This document shows, piece after piece, positions 25,391 to 33,850 of a stretch of 33,955 nucleotides of DNA; within the stretch, counting starts at the first letter, position 1, and each line of letters begins with the position of its first letter. Below the pieces are notes generated by a model. The model saw nothing but the letters and a program-made list of their open reading frames with translations. It did no database searches and was not told the origin of the DNA. Both the position numbers and the translations under genes were made by a program. Origin of the DNA: JBDKUD01 sp050943315 (lineage in GTDB: Bacteria; Bacillota; Syntrophomonadia; Syntrophomonadales; Syntrophomonadaceae); assembly GCA_050943315.1 (NCBI GenBank), contig JBMNOY010000020.1, positions 1-33,955 on the forward strand, read 5' to 3'.

Positions 25391-26659
25391 TTATTTCACC
25401 CTGGCTCCCAGGTTAATTAGTTTTTCGGTAATATTTTCATATCCCCGGAAAATATGAATAGCATCGCTTATGGTAGTCTCACCCCGGGCTGCCAATGCGG
25501 CCAGAATTAATGCTGCCCCGGCCCGAAGATCGGTAGCCTTTACTTGGGCTCCGCATAAACAATCGGTTCCTTCAATAACTGCTGTATGCCCTTCAACTTT
25601 AATATGTGCTCCCATGCGTTTTAGTTCATCCACTATTTGAAACCGGTTTTCAAAAACATTTTCAACGATAATACTATTCCCATCCGCCAATGTTAATAAA
25701 GCCATCATTTGTGATTGCATATCGGTAGGAAAGCCTGGATAAGGTAAGGTTTTTATATCTGCCGGCAGTATCTTGGGACCTGCCTTAACGAGAATACCCT
25801 GCTCAGTTTCCTCAATATACGCCCCGGTTTCCCGGAGTTTAGCCGTAATCGGGTGTAAATGGGTAGGTATAACGTTTTCTATGAAAACCTCTCCACCCGA
25901 AATGGCTGCTGCTACCATATAGGTACCCGCCTCAATACGATCAGGAATAATAGAATATCGCCCGGCTTTAAGTTCCGGGACCCCATCAATTTTAATAATA
26001 TCAGTACCTGCGCCCCTGATCCGGGCTCCCATAAAATTAAGGAAGTTGGCCAGATCGACAACTTCCGGTTCTTTGGCCGCGTTCTCCAGAGTTGTTATAC
26101 CCGGGGTTTTAGCAGCCATCATCATAATATTCTCCGTTGCTCCGACACTGGGAAAATCCAAATATACTCTGGAACCAGCCGTTTTCTGGGCCCGGGCATA
26201 AATATACCCGTGCTCAATAACTATATCAGCTCCTAGTGCCTGCACGCCTTTGATATGCAGATCCATAGGGCGGGAACCTATGTCACACCCACCGGGCAGG
26301 GAAACTAAAGCCTCGCCTTCTCCGCCCAGCAACGCCCCCAGAAATAGATTCGAGGCACGCAACTTTTTAGACAGTTCGTAAGAGGTTCGTTTTCTGATCT
26401 TACCGTGCCGGGGACATATGGATAGACTTCCATCTTCATTCCAGGCAGTTTCCACCCCAATATCATTAAGGATTTGAATCATTACCTGAACATCCCGTAT
26501 TCTAGGCAGGTTATCCAGAATAGTCCGGCCTTCCGCCATAATACTGGCGGCCATTAAAACCAGTCCTGCATTCTTGGCACCACTAATTTGGACGTTGCCG
26601 TGTAAAGGCTGTCCACCTTCTATAATCAAACGATCATTATACTCTTTCAAATGGTACAC
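25391..26659 (-). CDS. murA: UDP-N-acetylglucosamine 1-carboxyvinyltransferase
   Basis: First committed step of peptidoglycan synthesis: transfers enolpyruvate from PEP to UDP-GlcNAc in the cytoplasm; target of fosfomycin. The 422-residue length and motifs fit: SGAKNAG at 26-32 with the conserved Lys-Asn pair, and the catalytic Cys125 in PGGCDIGSRPMDLH. Because Cys is present (not Asp), fosfomycin sensitivity is expected. The C-terminal LRAGAALILAALAA is also typical. Start uncertain: GTG as given, or a TTG 9 bases downstream, which has a better placed AGGTGAG. It follows the peptidase-MA gene by 12 bases. Confidence 0.96.
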   Translation of the reverse strand: MYHLKEYNDRLIIEGGQPLHGNVQISGAKNAGLVLMAASIMAEGRTILDNLPRIRDVQVMIQILNDIGVETAWNEDGSLSICPRHGKIRKRTSYELSKKLRASNLFLGALLGGEGEALVSLPGGCDIGSRPMDLHIKGVQALGADIVIEHGYIYARAQKTAGSRVYLDFPSVGATENIMMMAAKTPGITTLENAAKEPEVVDLANFLNFMGARIRGAGTDIIKIDGVPELKAGRYSIIPDRIEAGTYMVAAAISGGEVFIENVIPTHLHPITAKLRETGAYIEETEQGILVKAGPKILPADIKTLPYPGFPTDMQSQMMALLTLADGNSIIVENVFENRFQIVDELKRMGAHIKVEGHTAVIEGTDCLCGAQVKATDLRAGAALILAALAARGETTISDAIHIFRGYENITEKLINLGARVK

Positions 26660-26671
26660 CTCACCTGATCC

Positions 26672-27535
26672 TTACAAAATAACCGCATTCTCCATAAATC
26701 TTGACTCAAAGGTTTTCATGTCGATACCCAATGCATTCTGTATAGCCTGCCCCATAGTATTACCTTTACCCAGGCAATTAAGTATGGAGAATAACCTGGC
26801 CTCACCGTAAAAGGCAGCAATATACTCTACCGCCTTTAATGATTGCCAGTAGGCTACCTGCTGATCCAACTGATCAAACTTCTTTTCCAGCTGGGAAAAT
26901 TCATAATACTCAGTAACCCCCCGGTTAACAAAAGGATCAGCAAATTCAAAGCCAGTGGTCTTCTTCTCAACATACTGAGCAATGCCTTCAGTCCACCAGC
27001 GATTATAATTACCCCGCGTTATATCGTCAACTAGTAGGTGGGCCATCTCATGATTCATGGGACCATCTTTACGGAATTTTGCTTCAATATCTTCGCCATT
27101 TAGCCAATCGCGGGGTGACAGTATTCTTATGGAACCGCCCCAGTACACTCCCAGGGCTTTTTCATTCTTATCCCAGCCAAAGCTTGAAGCCAGGCTGGTA
27201 CTATCTGGATAAACCACAATGGTGGTAACCTGCTCCGGCTCGCGATCAAAAACTTCACTTACTGAAGCATATGCTTCTTCTGCAGTATCCTCAATAAGAG
27301 CAATATAAGCTTCATCAACAGGTTCATATTTAATAATAAAATGCGGCGTTCTAACCTCTAGAAAGCTCTTAGTCCGCAGACTTACTTCTTTCCCGGTTAA
27401 GTAGTGCAATATACCGTAACCCAACTGGCGCGAAAAGGTGCTGATCCTGGCCCAAAAAGCAGTTATTAAAAACACGGTGACCAGAAATAGGCAAATACCC
27501 AGCCGGGCTAGATTTAAAGTTTTTATGCCCAACAA
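26672..27535 (-). CDS. Membrane-anchored peptidase MA-like gluzincin metalloprotease
   Basis: A 287-residue protein with an N-terminal membrane anchor (about 9-28) and a peptidase MA-like domain. Zinc motif HEMAH at 162-166, third ligand likely Glu183 in WWTEGIAQYVE. The N-terminal part has the HFIIKYEP segment typical of this group, and VVYPDSTSLASS follows. Starts at TTG after GGGGAGAG. A dyad covers the presumed promoter. It is the first gene of a two-gene unit with murA, so an envelope role is likely, but its substrate is unknown. Confidence 0.85.
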   Translation of the reverse strand: MLGIKTLNLARLGICLFLVTVFLITAFWARISTFSRQLGYGILHYLTGKEVSLRTKSFLEVRTPHFIIKYEPVDEAYIALIEDTAEEAYASVSEVFDREPEQVTTIVVYPDSTSLASSFGWDKNEKALGVYWGGSIRILSPRDWLNGEDIEAKFRKDGPMNHEMAHLLVDDITRGNYNRWWTEGIAQYVEKKTTGFEFADPFVNRGVTEYYEFSQLEKKFDQLDQQVAYWQSLKAVEYIAAFYGEARLFSILNCLGKGNTMGQAIQNALGIDMKTFESRFMENAVIL

Positions 27536-27546
27536 ATTGGATCTCT

Positions 27547-27588
27547 CCCCTCAGACCCAATTATACAATGGGTTATCTTTCTGAGGGG
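27547..27588. promoter_or_regulatory. Large dyad over the presumed promoter of the peptidase-MA / murA unit
   Basis: CCCCTCAGA and TCTGAGGGG form a perfect 9-bp inverted repeat, with an inner CCCA/TGGG pair. In the centre, read on minus, lies TATAAT (27565-27560), which could be the -10 box. The inner arm on the gene side overlaps the GGGGAG ribosome site. No TTGACA-like -35 is present. An operator or activator site is possible. Confidence 0.35.
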
Positions 27589-27715
27589 AAAACAAATATT
27601 GGCAATTCCTATGTCCTGGTCTCAGAATTTAGGCTAACACACATCCATTATTCCCATTATATTAGTTATCATTGGTAAATAGGATGAGTATATCCTTGGG
27701 CAACAGTCCCGACTA

Positions 27716-28630
27716 TTAATTCATAACTCCCTTCAAATATTCGGCTACCGCCATGCCCGCCTGGGCCCCGTCCCCTACCGCAGTGGCTACTTGACGGGCT
27801 GTTTTGGCTCTGATATCACCGGCAGCAAAAATACCCGGAAGAGATGTTTCCATATTATTATTAGTAACTATATAACCATCCTGGGTATCAGCCAGTCCTT
27901 CCAGAAAACTTGTTTGGGCTACCAGCCCAATGCTGACAAATAGCCCTTCCACGGACAGTACTTCCTCCTCATTGGTATTCACGTCCCGCAAGATTACCCG
28001 GCGCATCAGGTTATCACCCTCAACCCGGCTGACTACCTTATTTAATTTAAGTTCTATTTTATTGTTTGCCCGCATCAAATCAACTGCCGTCTGATTGGCC
28101 CGGAATCCCTCCCGGCGATGTATTAGATATACCCGTGAGGCTAGATTAGCCAAATACAAGGCTTCACTGACCGCTGCATCACCACCGCCAACAATGGCTA
28201 CCGGGCATCCCTGGAAGAATGCCCCATCACAGGTGGCACAATAGGAAACACCCCGCCCGGTAAACTCTTCCTCCCCTTCAACATTGAGTTTCCGGCGTTG
28301 GGCACCAGTAGCAATAATAACTGCTCGTGCAGCATACACTCCGCGGTTGGTGATTACCTTCTTGTCTTCGGCGGTTACCTCCAGAGAAATAACTTCTTCC
28401 GATGCCAGCGTTACCCCAAAACGCTCGGCCTGTTGCCGAAAATTCATCATCAGCTCGGCTCCCGCTATCCCCGCGGGAAATCCGGGATAATTTTCAATCA
28501 AATCGGTAATAGCTGCATTGCCCCCTACCAGACCGGATTCAAAAACCAGGGTCTTCAATTTGGCTCTGCCGGTATAAATGGCTGCCGTCAAACCGGCTGG
28601 ACCGGCTCCGATTATTATCACGTCGTACAT
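27716..28630 (-). CDS. trxB: Thioredoxin-disulfide reductase
   Basis: Low-molecular-weight flavoprotein that passes electrons from NADPH (or another donor) to thioredoxin in the cytoplasm. The 304-residue chain has the FAD-binding GAGPAG at 8-13, the redox-active CATC at 131-134, the second nucleotide-binding GGGDAAVSEALY, and the closing AAGDIRAKTARQVATA that binds FAD. All are intact. GGGDAA followed by HRREGFRA is the NADPH-type pattern. The ATG follows AGGAGGG by about 11 nt. It is a separate unit downstream of a strong terminator. Confidence 0.96.
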   Translation of the reverse strand: MYDVIIIGAGPAGLTAAIYTGRAKLKTLVFESGLVGGNAAITDLIENYPGFPAGIAGAELMMNFRQQAERFGVTLASEEVISLEVTAEDKKVITNRGVYAARAVIIATGAQRRKLNVEGEEEFTGRGVSYCATCDGAFFQGCPVAIVGGGDAAVSEALYLANLASRVYLIHRREGFRANQTAVDLMRANNKIELKLNKVVSRVEGDNLMRRVILRDVNTNEEEVLSVEGLFVSIGLVAQTSFLEGLADTQDGYIVTNNNMETSLPGIFAAGDIRAKTARQVATAVGDGAQAGMAVAEYLKGVMN

Positions 28631-28654
28631 TACTAAATTTTCCCTCCTGAATAA

Positions 28655-28691
28655 ACAAATAAAACCCCGACCTGGTAAACAGATCAGGGTT
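28655..28691 (-). terminator. Rho-independent terminator after the M23 endopeptidase gene
   Basis: Read on minus, a 12-bp stem (AACCCTGATCTG with CAGGTCGGGGTT, two G-T pairs) around a 5-nt loop is followed by TTATTTGTTT. It starts 12 bases after the stop of the LysM-M23 gene and insulates trxB. Confidence 0.9.
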
Positions 28692-28702
28692 AGGGCTGTT
28701 GA

Positions 28703-30040
28703 TTAGCGTAAATAGCTAAACGGATTCCGGAAAGAACCGCCAGCCAGGACTTCAAAGTGAAGATGTGGACCGGTACTATTTCCGGTAGAACCCACTCTGG
28801 CAATGGTCTCTCCAGCTGATACCCTCTGCCCGGCTGAAACCAACAAACTGGAACAATGTGCATACCTGGTTACCAGACCGTTACCATGATTAATAATCAC
28901 AAATTTTCCATAACCACCTTGGTAACCGGCAAATGTTACCGTACCCCCAGCGGCTGCTCTGATTGCTGAACCTGAACCTGCACCAATGTCGATACCGGTA
29001 TGACGTCCGCCATAGCCCTGGGTTATCGACCCGCTGGTAGGCCAGCTCAGACTGCCTGAACCCCCGCCGCCACGGGACGCTATTTGTACTACCCGGGAGC
29101 CTTTGACGATTATTTTGTCAACTGCCGCTTTAATTATCTTTTCCTCAATAACATCAGTCTTAGCTATGATGCCATTACATTTAGTTACCCTATAGGTAAC
29201 CTGTTTCTCACCATTTTGCCCTTCTTGCGAAACTTTTACACTGCGGGTAGATGTTTTATCAACAACCGTTTTCGTAGTATAAGGTATGGTTTCGATCTTT
29301 TCCCCTTGGATCGTGGCAATAACGTTTATGTAAGGCTTACTAGTCACCAGCACCAGCTTGTCCCCGGGCTTTAAATCTTCTCCCTGCAAATTATTGGCTT
29401 GCTTAATTTCGTCTACCAGCATATTATTCTTGCGGGCAATCCACCATAATGAATCCCCTTCTTGAACCGTATATTGTTGAGGTTCCTCACAACCAGTGGT
29501 AAGTAAAGCCAGAGCCTGCTGCTTGGTCTTAATCTCGTCTAGATGTACCTTTCGCTCCTTAAGTTCGACTTTTTCCTGAAACTTGATCTCCAACAGTTTC
29601 TCGTCACTGCCAACGGAAGCATACTGTTTTTTCAACTCTTTTAACAGCGTATTGGCAACAGTTTTGTTTTCAACATAGGTTACTGTCTTACCTTTAACAA
29701 CTATAGCAACTGCCGGGGTTTTCAAGCATTGCCGGAGCTTGTCCATTGCCTGGGGAGCTGAAAGAATAGTATTGCGAGTAACCATTTTTCTTTTCATTTC
29801 TACATTCGCAGCCAGATTAAGCTTGTTGTTCAACTTCTTTTCCTGCTCCTGGGTCAACTTCTGCAAGGCCTTGTCCACATCAGCCCGGTTTTTAACCACA
29901 AATTGTTGTTTTCCATCAACCAATACTGCAAATGCCGGTGTTTTAATACTAAAATACCACATACCCGAGAAAATAAATAAAGCCAATAATCCTAGCACCA
30001 AAGGCATAAAGCCCTTTTTGTTTCGTAAATAATCAACCAT
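28703..30040 (-). CDS. LysM-G5-M23 peptidoglycan endopeptidase
   Basis: A 445-residue cell-wall enzyme that probably cuts peptide cross-bridges. Membrane anchor at about 11-30; two basic, helix-rich segments (about 35-180); LysM domain at about 188-232 (YTVQEGDSLWWIARKNN), G5 domain at about 236-313, and C-terminal M23 lysostaphin-like domain at about 330-445. Zinc ligands are visible: His347 and Asp351 in RHTGIDIG and His428 in HLHFE. This arrangement is common in Clostridia, often near cell-division or sporulation genes. The ATG has a GAGGG site. Ends at a strong terminator. Confidence 0.94.
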   Translation of the reverse strand: MVDYLRNKKGFMPLVLGLLALFIFSGMWYFSIKTPAFAVLVDGKQQFVVKNRADVDKALQKLTQEQEKKLNNKLNLAANVEMKRKMVTRNTILSAPQAMDKLRQCLKTPAVAIVVKGKTVTYVENKTVANTLLKELKKQYASVGSDEKLLEIKFQEKVELKERKVHLDEIKTKQQALALLTTGCEEPQQYTVQEGDSLWWIARKNNMLVDEIKQANNLQGEDLKPGDKLVLVTSKPYINVIATIQGEKIETIPYTTKTVVDKTSTRSVKVSQEGQNGEKQVTYRVTKCNGIIAKTDVIEEKIIKAAVDKIIVKGSRVVQIASRGGGGSGSLSWPTSGSITQGYGGRHTGIDIGAGSGSAIRAAAGGTVTFAGYQGGYGKFVIINHGNGLVTRYAHCSSLLVSAGQRVSAGETIARVGSTGNSTGPHLHFEVLAGGSFRNPFSYLR

Positions 30041-30113
30041 TTGTTAACCCTCTCTGTAACTTTACAAAATGTCCCAAATAATCCTACTTAATATACCACT
30101 TCTATTTTTATAT

Positions 30114-31514
30114 TTAAATTTCCTTCTTTTCGGTAAAACTTTTCGACAACTGTTTTTGCAAATCTAAATATATTGCCCCTTCAATTCTCTTTTTATGCAT
30201 GGTGCAGCTAACCACATCCGGTCGGCTGATGTCCCCTGAGCTATGATAAGCATTGGCATGACAGCCGCCGCCGCAAAAATAGCGTGCCCAGCAATTTCTG
30301 CATTCCTTATCCGGCAACCGGTTATGCTGGAATATTGCTTGTATTTCCGGGTTTAATTCCGCCTGCTGGACATTGCCCATGTAGAATTTATCTTCCCCGA
30401 CAAATTGGTGGCAGGGATAAATATCCCCTTCGGGCGTAATTACCAGGTATTCGCTGCCTGCACCACATCCACTGGTACGTTTGGCAATACAGGGTCCCTT
30501 TTGCAAATCCAGGTTGTAGTGGAAAAAATGAAGGTCTTTTCCCTGGTGGAAGTACTCAACCAGCACATCGGTTAGTTTTTCATACTCATCTAAAACCCGG
30601 GGCAAATCATCCCTTTTAATACTGTAGGGATTGTCCGCCCCCACTGCTGGTTCCAGGGAAATGCAATCGAAGCCGAGATCTACTAAGTGTTTTAAATCGT
30701 CGGCAAAGTCGAGATTGTGACGGGAAAATGTCCCCCGTACATAATAACTGACCGGGTGCCGGTTCACCATCTCTCTAATTTTAGGCACTACCAGGTCATA
30801 ACTGCCTTGTCCGTTATTTAATATACGGTGGAAATCATTAACTTGCTGTCTTCCATCCAGGCTTAGGATTACACTGATGCTATTATCTATAATAAAATCC
30901 ATAATATCGTTATCCAACAGCAAGGCATTAGTGGTCAGGGTAAAGTTAAAATGTTTACCCGTCTCCTTTTCCCGCTGGCGCCCATAAGCAACTAATTTTT
31001 TAATAACCTCTATATTTAAAAGAGGCTCTCCCCCGAAGAAATCAACCTCAATATTTTTCAACTGGCCGCTTTTGGCAATAACAAACTCAAGTGCCTGCTT
31101 ACCTGTATCCAGGCTCATTAAGGAAGGCTTCAAGCCAAAATCCCCCTGGCTGGCAAAACAATATTTGCACTTCATATTACAGGCATGAGCTATATTAAGA
31201 CAAATGGCTTTCACCATTAACCCGGAAAAATCAAAGGGAATATCAACAGCTTCACTGAATAAGGCTTCTTCCCGGTAAGCCTCCATTATTTCGCCAAGGG
31301 CTTCGTCAACCTCTGCAGCCGGAAACTTTTGATAACAATCGTTCCGTGCCTGATCAATGTCTCCCCGGCAATCCGTAATTTTTTGCAGTAATTGCCATGC
31401 TATCTCATCAAGCACATGGATAGCCCCGCTGTTTACATCCAGAGCAATATTAAGTTCCTTCCACCGAAACATATGCAGGTGGGCGGCAAAATCATAATCT
31501 GCCCGTAAATTCAT
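30114..31514 (-). CDS. scfB: SCIFF peptide maturase, radical SAM/SPASM enzyme
   Basis: Forms thioether cross-links in the SCIFF peptide encoded just upstream. The 466-residue enzyme has an N-terminal peptide-recognition region (about 1-95, RRE-like), the radical SAM motif CNMKCKYC with Cys112, 116 and 119, GGEPLL further on, and a C-terminal SPASM domain with many cysteines (GPCIAKRTSGC, PCHQF, CRNCWARYFCGGGC, SCTMH) for two auxiliary Fe-S clusters. The ATG after GGAG was chosen over a TTG 3 bases upstream. Reaction makes 5'-deoxyadenosine. A terminator-like hairpin separates it from scfA, consistent with lower expression of the enzyme than of its substrate. Confidence 0.95.
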   Translation of the reverse strand: MNLRADYDFAAHLHMFRWKELNIALDVNSGAIHVLDEIAWQLLQKITDCRGDIDQARNDCYQKFPAAEVDEALGEIMEAYREEALFSEAVDIPFDFSGLMVKAICLNIAHACNMKCKYCFASQGDFGLKPSLMSLDTGKQALEFVIAKSGQLKNIEVDFFGGEPLLNIEVIKKLVAYGRQREKETGKHFNFTLTTNALLLDNDIMDFIIDNSISVILSLDGRQQVNDFHRILNNGQGSYDLVVPKIREMVNRHPVSYYVRGTFSRHNLDFADDLKHLVDLGFDCISLEPAVGADNPYSIKRDDLPRVLDEYEKLTDVLVEYFHQGKDLHFFHYNLDLQKGPCIAKRTSGCGAGSEYLVITPEGDIYPCHQFVGEDKFYMGNVQQAELNPEIQAIFQHNRLPDKECRNCWARYFCGGGCHANAYHSSGDISRPDVVSCTMHKKRIEGAIYLDLQKQLSKSFTEKKEI

Positions 31515-31544
31515 CAAATTCTCCTCTCCTGGGTATAAAAGGGC

Positions 31545-31570
31545 ATAAAAAAGGGGGCAATGCCCCCCTT
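31545..31570 (-). terminator. Terminator / attenuator between scfA and scfB
   Basis: Read on minus, AAGGGGG and CCCCCTT pair (7 bp, possibly extended inward by GC) and a run of six T follows. It lies 13 bases after the scfA stop. Partial readthrough would allow some scfB expression and a high peptide-to-enzyme ratio. Confidence 0.85.
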
Positions 31571-31582
31571 ATGTATCTTTTG

Positions 31583-31723
31583 TTACTGATGTTTACATAC
31601 CTGATTGCCAACTGTGCACGAGGTCTTGCAAGCTGATTGGCAGGAAGTAGCACATTCCCGGCAATTGATTAGCTCCTTACCCTTATTAAGATTAGGTTTC
31701 ACAACGGTTTTAACGTGTTTCAC
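31583..31723 (-). CDS. scfA: SCIFF six-cysteine peptide precursor
   Basis: A 46-residue ribosomally made peptide, modified by ScfB. It is too short for ordinary gene finding. The GTG start follows AAGGGGG by 6 nt. The N-terminal half is a basic leader (KHVKTVVKPNLNKGKELI), and the second half holds exactly six cysteines (at 21, 24, 28, 32, 36 and 43) in the pattern C-x2-C-x3-C-x3-C-x3-C-x6-C. In characterised SCIFF peptides a thioether forms between a Cys and a Thr in this region (several Thr are present here). The family is nearly universal in Clostridia. Its biological role is not established. Confidence 0.95.
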   Translation of the reverse strand: MKHVKTVVKPNLNKGKELINCRECATSCQSACKTSCTVGNQVCKHQ

Positions 31724-31794
31724 TTTTTTACCCCCTTCTGGATAATAAATGTTATTTATCATTTTATAGCACTAATAATCATGATTAAATAAAA

Positions 31795-31869
31795 TGGAGC
31801 GGGAAACGGGGTTCGAACCCGCGACACCCGGCTTGGGAAGCCGGTGCTCTACCACTGAGCTACTCCCGC
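31795..31869 (-). tRNA. tRNA-Gly (anticodon CCC)
   Basis: 75 nt with encoded CCA. Acceptor stem GCGGGAG pairs with TTCCCGC; the D arm contains AGTGGTAGAGC, the anticodon stem CCGGC/GCCGG encloses TTCCCAA giving anticodon CCC (reads GGG), and the T arm reads GCGGG-TTCGAAC-CCCGT. All arms fold normally. Lies 71 bases upstream of scfA in the same direction. Confidence 0.95.
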
Positions 31870-31952
31870 CCATGACACAAAGATATTTTATCCTAATTAC
31901 TGCCCTCCGTCAACTCTAACCAGTCTTTATGCTGGAAAGCCAGAAAATAATA

Positions 31953-32028
31953 TGGCGGAGCTGACGGGAATTGAACCCGCGGTCTTTGGCTTGACAGGCC
32001 AACATGTTAACCGCTACACCACAGCTCC
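31953..32028 (-). tRNA. tRNA-Asp (anticodon GTC)
   Basis: 76 nt with encoded CCA. Acceptor GGAGCTG pairs with CAGCTCC and the discriminator base is G. The D arm contains GTGTAGCGGTTAAC, the anticodon stem TTGGC/GCCAA encloses CTGTCAA giving GTC, and the T arm reads GCGGG-TTCAATT-CCCGT. Same direction as tRNA-Gly, 83 bases upstream of it. Confidence 0.95.
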
Positions 32029-32127
32029 GCAAATCATTGCAAAATCAATAATAACAAATTAGTCAGAAAACTACAAGCATTATTAAATAAAAAAGTTTTC
32101 ATAAATTTAGTATCCGTTTGCGGGCCT

Positions 32128-32169
32128 GGTTAAGCGGGGCATAGGGTTATCCCTGGCTGCTTAAGAACC
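32128..32169. repeat. Long imperfect hairpin downstream of the alpha/beta hydrolase gene
   Basis: GGTTAAGC ... TAGGG-TTAT-CCCT ... GCTTAAGAACC pair over most of 42 nt, with a few internal mismatches. No direct T-run follows on minus, so it is a poor fit to a standard terminator, though T-rich sequence occurs 25-30 bases further on. It overlaps neither tRNA nor gene. Confidence 0.4.
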
Positions 32170-32180
32170 ATGGCCGGGAA

Positions 32181-32969
32181 CTAATCTCTATTGCCACGAA
32201 AGCTGGTTGGGAAACGCGAGCAAAAATCACGAACCGCCTGACTCACCTGATCTGCCTTCTCCAGCAGAATGAAATGACCGGTATTAGGGATAACTTTTAG
32301 GATAGATCCGGCTATATTTTCATGCAGGTAATGGGAATACTTGGGCGGGGCCAGCCGGTCTTCTTCACCTACTATTATTAGTGCCGGGACTTTTACCTGG
32401 CCAAGCCGGCTGCTTACATCAAAATGGTCACAGGCATTAAAATCAGCATATAAAATCCTGGTGCTAACCTGCGCATAATTTGCCACTTCCCGCTCTTTAG
32501 TTTCTTCGGGAGTATCATCCGCAAACCCGGCGCGGAAAAAGTTCGGGTCTACACTGCCCTCCTGTAATGTCTTGAGCAAGGCAGGTAATACCCGCAGCCT
32601 TGAACCTCCCCCGATTAAAACTATCCCGTCCAGAAGTTCCCCATATTCAATAGCCATCTGCAAACATACCGCTGCTCCCATGGAATGACCTGCCAGGACC
32701 AGGGGACGGGGAGGATTAATCGTTTCGATAGCTTGCCGTACAAACTCAGCCATTTCTTCTATACTGGCACACAATGGCAAGGAAGATAACCCATGTCCCG
32801 GTAAGTCTAAGGCAAGTCCATTAAAACCCTGGGGCAGCCTTTGCATAAGTCCGGTCCATTTTGTATGATCCCCACCGCTGCCGTGAATCATAAGTATTGT
32901 TCCTTGTGGAGCAGGCACCCAAGCAGCCTGGTAGGTTATTCTCAAGCCGGGGCTATAATCCAGATTCAT
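32181..32969 (-). CDS. Alpha/beta-hydrolase fold enzyme
   Basis: A 262-residue cytoplasmic serine hydrolase. The nucleophile elbow GHSMG puts Ser96 in place, Asp204 lies in VGEEDRLAPP, and His232 in NTGHFILLE, giving a complete triad; HGSGGDH at 29-35 supplies the oxyanion loop. No signal peptide. The DLPGHGLS segment is typical of the family, which includes esterases, lipases, C-C hydrolases and MhpC-like enzymes; substrate cannot be read from sequence. The ATG follows AAGGGGA. Single gene; a long hairpin lies downstream. Confidence 0.92.
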   Translation of the reverse strand: MNLDYSPGLRITYQAAWVPAPQGTILMIHGSGGDHTKWTGLMQRLPQGFNGLALDLPGHGLSSLPLCASIEEMAEFVRQAIETINPPRPLVLAGHSMGAAVCLQMAIEYGELLDGIVLIGGGSRLRVLPALLKTLQEGSVDPNFFRAGFADDTPEETKEREVANYAQVSTRILYADFNACDHFDVSSRLGQVKVPALIIVGEEDRLAPPKYSHYLHENIAGSILKVIPNTGHFILLEKADQVSQAVRDFCSRFPTSFRGNRD

Positions 32970-33221
32970 AGCAAATCCCCTTTATGGTTTAATATACTAA
33001 TTATTATGTTTCATACTAAAACTTAATGTCGTTTTTAGCAAGAACTACCCCAGAGTAACTAAAAGCGGAGCCTATTCAGCAGTGGCAGAAAACCAAAATG
33101 AGAATAACCGCAAGGATTATGTATTTTTGATTATTCACATAAACAGTAGTGTATTTATACAAAAGGAAAATTATTACTGTCACGCGAATTTATATAATAT
33201 TATTTAAGGGGGCATTAATAA

Positions 33222-33395
33222 ATGGGTTTTATATGTTATTACGGTTCAATTGCTGCAGCAATTTACCTATATATAAAAACTATTTCGATAGTAAAAAAAA
33301 TCAAACACAATGAAGAAACTGATCTAGATACATTTATTGGAAGTATTCTATTAGGCTTTATTATGTTTTCAATTTATTACTGCTGCATGGGATAA
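33222..33395 (+). CDS. Small membrane protein, hypothetical
   Basis: A 57-codon ORF with an AAGGGGG site 9 nt before the ATG. The product has two hydrophobic segments (about 4-24 and 38-54) joined by a charged loop (KKIKHNEETDLD) and ends in YYCCMG. AT-rich, TATAAT-like sequence lies about 30 bases upstream. No family recognised. Its ribosome site and hydrophobic design make it likely to be real. Confidence 0.6.
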   Translation: MGFICYYGSIAAAIYLYIKTISIVKKIKHNEETDLDTFIGSILLGFIMFSIYYCCMG

Positions 33396-33463
33396 TAGAG
33401 TTGTTTGTTGCACAGTTATAACACGCTGTGCAAAAATACACTGCTTGAAAGGTAAAATAGACT

Positions 33464-33709
33464 ATGTTCTTTCGCAAAAGAATTTTAATTCATACAGCCT
33501 GGGGACATGAAGAATATCTTAAAATTGCTAATAAACTAGCAGCTGCAGGAATTGTTTTCAAAACTAAATCGAGATATAGTGGCCATTTTATGGGCGGGAA
33601 TAGTTATTTGCCTATGTCCTTTAGGGATAAAACTGTTCAATATGATATTTATGTTAATAGAGAAGATCAATACAAGGCCCATCAAGCAATTCATAACAAA
33701 GAGACATGA
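33464..33709 (+). CDS. Small soluble protein, hypothetical
   Basis: An 81-residue protein without signal peptide or membrane segment. An AAAGGT site lies about 7 nt before the ATG. The chain alternates a helix (HEEYLKIANKLAAAG) and short strands (IVFKTKS, QYDIYVNRED), then a helical end (YKAHQAIH), resembling a ferredoxin-like or DUF2007-like small domain; this is pattern only. Codons are AT-richer than in the minus-strand genes. Function unknown. Confidence 0.6.
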   Translation: MFFRKRILIHTAWGHEEYLKIANKLAAAGIVFKTKSRYSGHFMGGNSYLPMSFRDKTVQYDIYVNREDQYKAHQAIHNKET

Positions 33710-33850
33710 TGACTTCCTTTTACAATTTTATTGCTACGCATCTTCCCTAAACTGCACATCTTCTTTGTAACGCGTCATACAATTTCTCCATGAACTTTTA
33801 TGTATAATCATAAATAATAATTATCGGGGGGTGAATATTACGAGTTTCCA

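Noticed and set aside
33408..33433. TTGCACAG / CTGTGCAA hairpin as a terminator of the 57-aa gene
   Set aside because: The stem is followed by A residues, not T, on the plus strand; it could be an operator but nothing more supports that.
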